Shown piece after piece: positions 31,050 through 34,209 of a stretch of DNA of 34,209 nt (its first letter is position 1; each line of letters begins with the position of its first letter). Made by a program: the position numbers and the translations under genes. The stretch comes from Prototheca cutis. Lineage: Eukaryota > Chlorophyta > Trebouxiophyceae > Chlorellales > Chlorellaceae. The DNA is taken from contig BCIH01000008.1 of NCBI GenBank assembly GCA_002897115.2, forward strand, positions 462,076 through 496,284, read 5' to 3'. Below the pieces are notes generated by a model, which made no database searches, was not told the DNA's origin, and saw only the letters and a program-made list of their open reading frames with translations.

Positions 31050-33180
31050 ATGGGAAAGGAGCTGGTCGTGGACGCCTATCCCAATGGCATTCCCAACCAA
31101 AAGACAGGTGAGCACGAGGTCGGAGCCCCAATGACGAGGCTGGCCGAGGTGAAAGCTGGCAGCGCCATTGGATCCGCTTGCAATACAAGCGTCGTTGGAG
31201 ATCCCCGTACCTCCCACCCGCGATGCAGGGACCCGGTTCACGGCGGTGATGCACATCTTTTGCGGCATTGTCGGTGAGTCGGTCTGCCCAAAAAATTGTT
31301 GAATCACAATTCTCCAGGCGCGCTCTGCTAGGGTAGACAGCGTGTCGGGGAGCCCTCCCGCGGCCTTTTTTGCGTTTCAGAACCCTAGCCTCACACCTGG
31401 CCCTGCGCGCAGGTGCCGGCGTGCTGGCCCTTCCCAGGTCCCTTGCCTGGCTCGGATGGGTGGCAGGACCCATTCTGATCATCTTGTTCTGGCTCATCTC
31501 CCTGCTGACTTCCATGTGAGCGCCACGACGGGACAGGGGGGAATGCAGCGCCCGGAGTGTGCTGGTTGCATCTGGCGCATGCCGCAAGTGGTTTTTCTCG
31601 CACAACTGACTGAACTATACCTTTTCCCTTTGAATGATTGCCGCCGCATATTGCTTGCCTGCCGAGGGCGGAAATCCCCCCCGAAAAGCCACCCAGTGGC
31701 CTTGCGGGCGAGAGGTCGCGCTTTGGGAGTATGCACCCACATCCAACCCTGACTCTCACCACCACATGCCGGATAACCCGCGAAACTCACCCCCCACACG
31801 CATATCTTTCCCTCTTTGGCAGTCTGCTGACTGATGCGTACGAGGTCAATGGCGTGGAGCACGGACGATACCACCTGGCGGTTCGCAACATCCTTGGCCC
31901 CCGCTACGCCATCGGCGTGTCGGTGTTCCAGCTTGCTAATCTCTTCCTGGTCAACATCGCCTACACCATCACCGGCGTGACCAGCATGGTGAGCATCGCA
32001 CAGCTGCACTGCAATGGCGCAGGCATCACCGACTGCTTTGACCAAACGTGGAAGCTGTCGCTCATTTTCGGGGCGGCAGAGGTCCTGCTGAGCCAGGTCC
32101 CCTCCCTGGAGGACGCCTGGTGGGTGTCCAGCCTGGGCGTGCTCACGTCGCTGACCTACTCCACCATCGCGCTGGCGCTGGGCTGCAAGTATGCCGGCGC
32201 GCGCCAGGGCACCGTGGGGGGCATCCCAGCCGACAGCGTGAACAAGGCCTTTGGCATCCTGAATGCCATGGGTGCGATTGCGTTTGCCTACTCGTTCTCG
32301 CTCATTCTCCTGGAGATCCAGGACACGCTGCGCCAGCCCCCCAAGGCGAGCAAGACCATGAAACCTGCCGCCGCCGTGGGCATCACCATGTCCTTTGCCT
32401 TCTACTTCACTGTGGCCGTGACCAATTACTCAGCTTATGGCAACGACGTCGCCGGCTTTATCCTCAACGCCTACCCGGGCCCGACGTGGGTGCTCATCCT
32501 GGGTCACGTCTGCATCATGCTGCACATGATCACCGCGTACCAGGTGTTTGGTCAACCGATGTTTGACACCCTGGAGTCTCACGTCAAGGCCTTCACGCTG
32601 CGCCGTGCACGCGCCAAGGGCAACCGCCAGCTCCAGAGTGACATCGAGACGCTGCGCCGCAACTCGGCCGCCGCCCGCGCCGCGCGCACGGGAGAGCCCA
32701 CCCCTGCCCCCGATGTCGAAGCGAAGCCCGTCGATGTCGTGCCGGCTCCCGAGCCCGCAACGCATGGAGCGTCGACGGGGCTGCGCAGGGTATCGGCTCA
32801 AGCCGCCGAGCAGCTGGGGCGCCTGTCTGCGCGGTCCTCCATGTACCGCGTCTCCACAGGCTTCACCAATGAAGCCGTGCCGCTGAACGAGGACCATTAC
32901 TTCATCCCCCTCTGGCAGCGCATCATCGTGCGCACCGTCTACGTCTGCATTACGACGCTGATCGCCATCATCATGCCCTTCTTTGGTGACATGGCAGGCC
33001 TGGTGGGTGCCCTCACCTTCTTCCCGCTCGCCGTCTTCTTTCCCATCCACTGCTGGTAAGAGTGTGTGTGGCTTGTCTTTGGGTTTTGAAGGAGCACGAG
33101 GTGGGCGCGTGTTTGGTGTTCTTGAAACGATCACGTCTGCTCCTTGACTGCTCTATGGGCGCGTGCGCGCGCGCGCGCGG

Positions 33181-33256
<76 letters not shown>

Positions 33257-33425
33257 CCTCCTGTCCCGCCAACGCAGGCGTCGGCTGTACCACCCCACCG
33301 GCAAGTTTAACGCACTGCTGTGGGTCATCGAGATCTCATTTGGTCTCATCTGCGCTGCCGCCGTCATTGCTTCGGTTCGCGGCATCATCAACTCCTGGTC
33401 GTCCTACAAGATTTTCGGTGATTAA
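31050..33425 (+). CDS. AAP-type amino-acid/proton symporter, tandem copy 3
   Basis: Five exons (31050-31107, 31229-31273, 31413-31515, 31823-33055, 33278-33425) give 528 residues, the same exon lengths as copy 2. MGKELVVDAYPNGIPNQK begins it; TGTRFTAVMHIFCGIV and GAGVLALPRSLAWLGWVAGP follow. LEIQDTLRQPPKASKTMK and YSAYGNDVAGF are present. The loop is almost copy 2 at its start (ARAKGNRQLQSD, LRRNSAAARAARTGEP) but copy 1-like at its end (QLGRLSARSSMYRVSTGF). Exon 5 (LYHPTGKFNALLWVIEISFG) is the most distinct of the three, ending YKIFGD. Intron 4 carries a long CA repeat immediately before its acceptor. Function as an amino-acid/proton symporter is inferred from the family; substrate is unknown. 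Confidence 0.93.
33159..33252 (+). repeat. (GC)n(CA)n alternating purine-pyrimidine tract
   Basis: About 20 bases of mostly GC dinucleotides (33159-33179) lead into about 71 bases of CA repeat (33182-33252), within intron 4 of permease 3 and ending 25 bases before the acceptor. It produces spurious Thr-His and Cys-Val frames on both strands. Such tracts are prone to Z-DNA formation and to length change. Confidence 0.97.
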
Positions 33426-34187
33426 GTCTTACGGTCTGAGACCTGCACTTGTTCCTCTATCTTTTAAAGCTTCGTGTCCATGGACGTGGAGCACCGGACA
33501 CCCCTTTCTCAAGGTCCTACTGTGACCTGTTTTGTTGCAATTCTCCAACATTCTTCCAAGCGGCCTTGAAATCGGCGCCGACAGCCGGGGCCCCAAAACG
33601 ACATCCGTTCTTGCTTGCCACCCAGGCCCAACCCCTTACCCCTGTTTGTAGCCACTTTCTAAACTCAAATGCCAGGTGCATCCCCAATCATCGCACCTCA
33701 AGCCAGCCGTTTGCAAACCATCGCTTGAATGCAGTTGTCAAGTCTGATGCCCGCACCTTGGGACACATTGCAGTGCAATGGACATGAGGGTCACCTTTGG
33801 CTTCTGTTCCACGATGGCAAGAGGTATTACAAAGTGAGAGGGCTGGCAGCGCAGTCGGTTCCGAGTGTCCCTGTTGATGCGTGGCAGGGCCACCGCATGT
33901 CTATGGAAGCAGCTCGCCGCCATGCATTGTGTTGAATTGCCTTTCATGATCAAAGGGAGAGCCTGGAAGCTGTTACAAAGAGATGTCTCCCAGCACCGGG
34001 TTGATGGCCGGGACCTGAGGGATGTAGGTCTAGCCAGTGGGTGCTGGCTAAGTCCATTCGCTAACTGCCCAAGAGACAACCGAATTGTTGTGGGGCCGAT
34101 CAAAGTATTGACCAAAGGTCGACTAAAGAGGCACATCATGGGACATCATATTAGACATAGGCCATGCACGGGTATGGATTTTTTTTT
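33426..34187. other. 3' flank of permease 3 to window end
   Basis: About 760 bases with no recognised gene. Unlike the spacers after copies 1 and 2, this flank shows no visible similarity to them, so it marks an edge of the duplicated unit. A frame at 33729-33935 has no recognisable family. Confidence 0.5.
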
Positions 34188-34209
34188 GGGGGGGGGGGGG
34201 GGGGGGGGG
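34188..34209. other. Poly-G run at right edge
   Basis: Nine T bases and then 22 G bases end the window. Like the left edge, it is most simply a place where the assembly stopped. Confidence 0.7.

Noticed and set aside
33182..33252. Possible CRISPR-like or satellite array
   Set aside because: It is a simple dinucleotide repeat with no spacers; no CRISPR array is present in the window.
33163..33525. Open frames rich in Thr-His or Cys-Val repeats
   Set aside because: Produced by the CA microsatellite in permease 3 intron 4.

Overview
This is nuclear DNA from a eukaryote, most likely a trebouxiophyte green alga of the Chlorella/Auxenochlorella/Prototheca group. The evidence is GC-rich coding sequence, many short spliceosomal introns with GTGAGT or GTGCG donors, TGTAA polyadenylation signals after several genes, and a nuclear EF-Tu gene carrying a mitochondrial-type presequence. 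The species is inferred, not read. No conventional gene is a single open frame. I assembled the gene models from splice consensus, phase agreement and family conservation, and no transcripts were available.

Layout, left to right: (1) 1-375, minus: start of an AAAP/SLC38-like amino-acid transporter cut by the window edge. (2) 919-4883, plus: four-exon golgin-type coiled-coil protein ending in a GRIP domain. (3) 5585-7173, plus: splicing factor 3B subunit 4. (4) About 7.4-9.6 kb: gene-poor stretch with a decayed TnpB/Fanzor-like C-terminus (minus) and copy A of an unrecognised repeat that once coded (plus). (5) 9670-11158, plus: quinolinate phosphoribosyltransferase. (6) 11474-12694, plus: ankyrin-repeat protein with a signal peptide. 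(7) 13210-15111, minus: mitochondrial EF-Tu. (8) About 15.4-18.0 kb: gene-poor stretch with most of the ambiguous bases and copy B of the repeat (minus). (9) 18014-21662, plus: protein resembling little elongation complex subunit 2. (10) 22202-22639, minus: GroES-type co-chaperonin. (11) 24094-33425, plus: three tandem AAP-type amino-acid permease genes with identical five-exon structure.

Most of the genes are unrelated housekeeping functions (Golgi tethering, splicing, NAD synthesis, organellar translation and folding, snRNA transcription). The permease array is the one true functional cluster. The second and third repeat units share flanking DNA as well as genes, and the third gene is a patchwork of the other two, which points to tandem duplication followed by gene conversion. 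The most unusual content lies in the two gene-poor stretches: the RNA-guided-nuclease-like remnant and the paired repeat of unknown identity. Both edges of the window are long G runs, so nothing can be said about what lies beyond.
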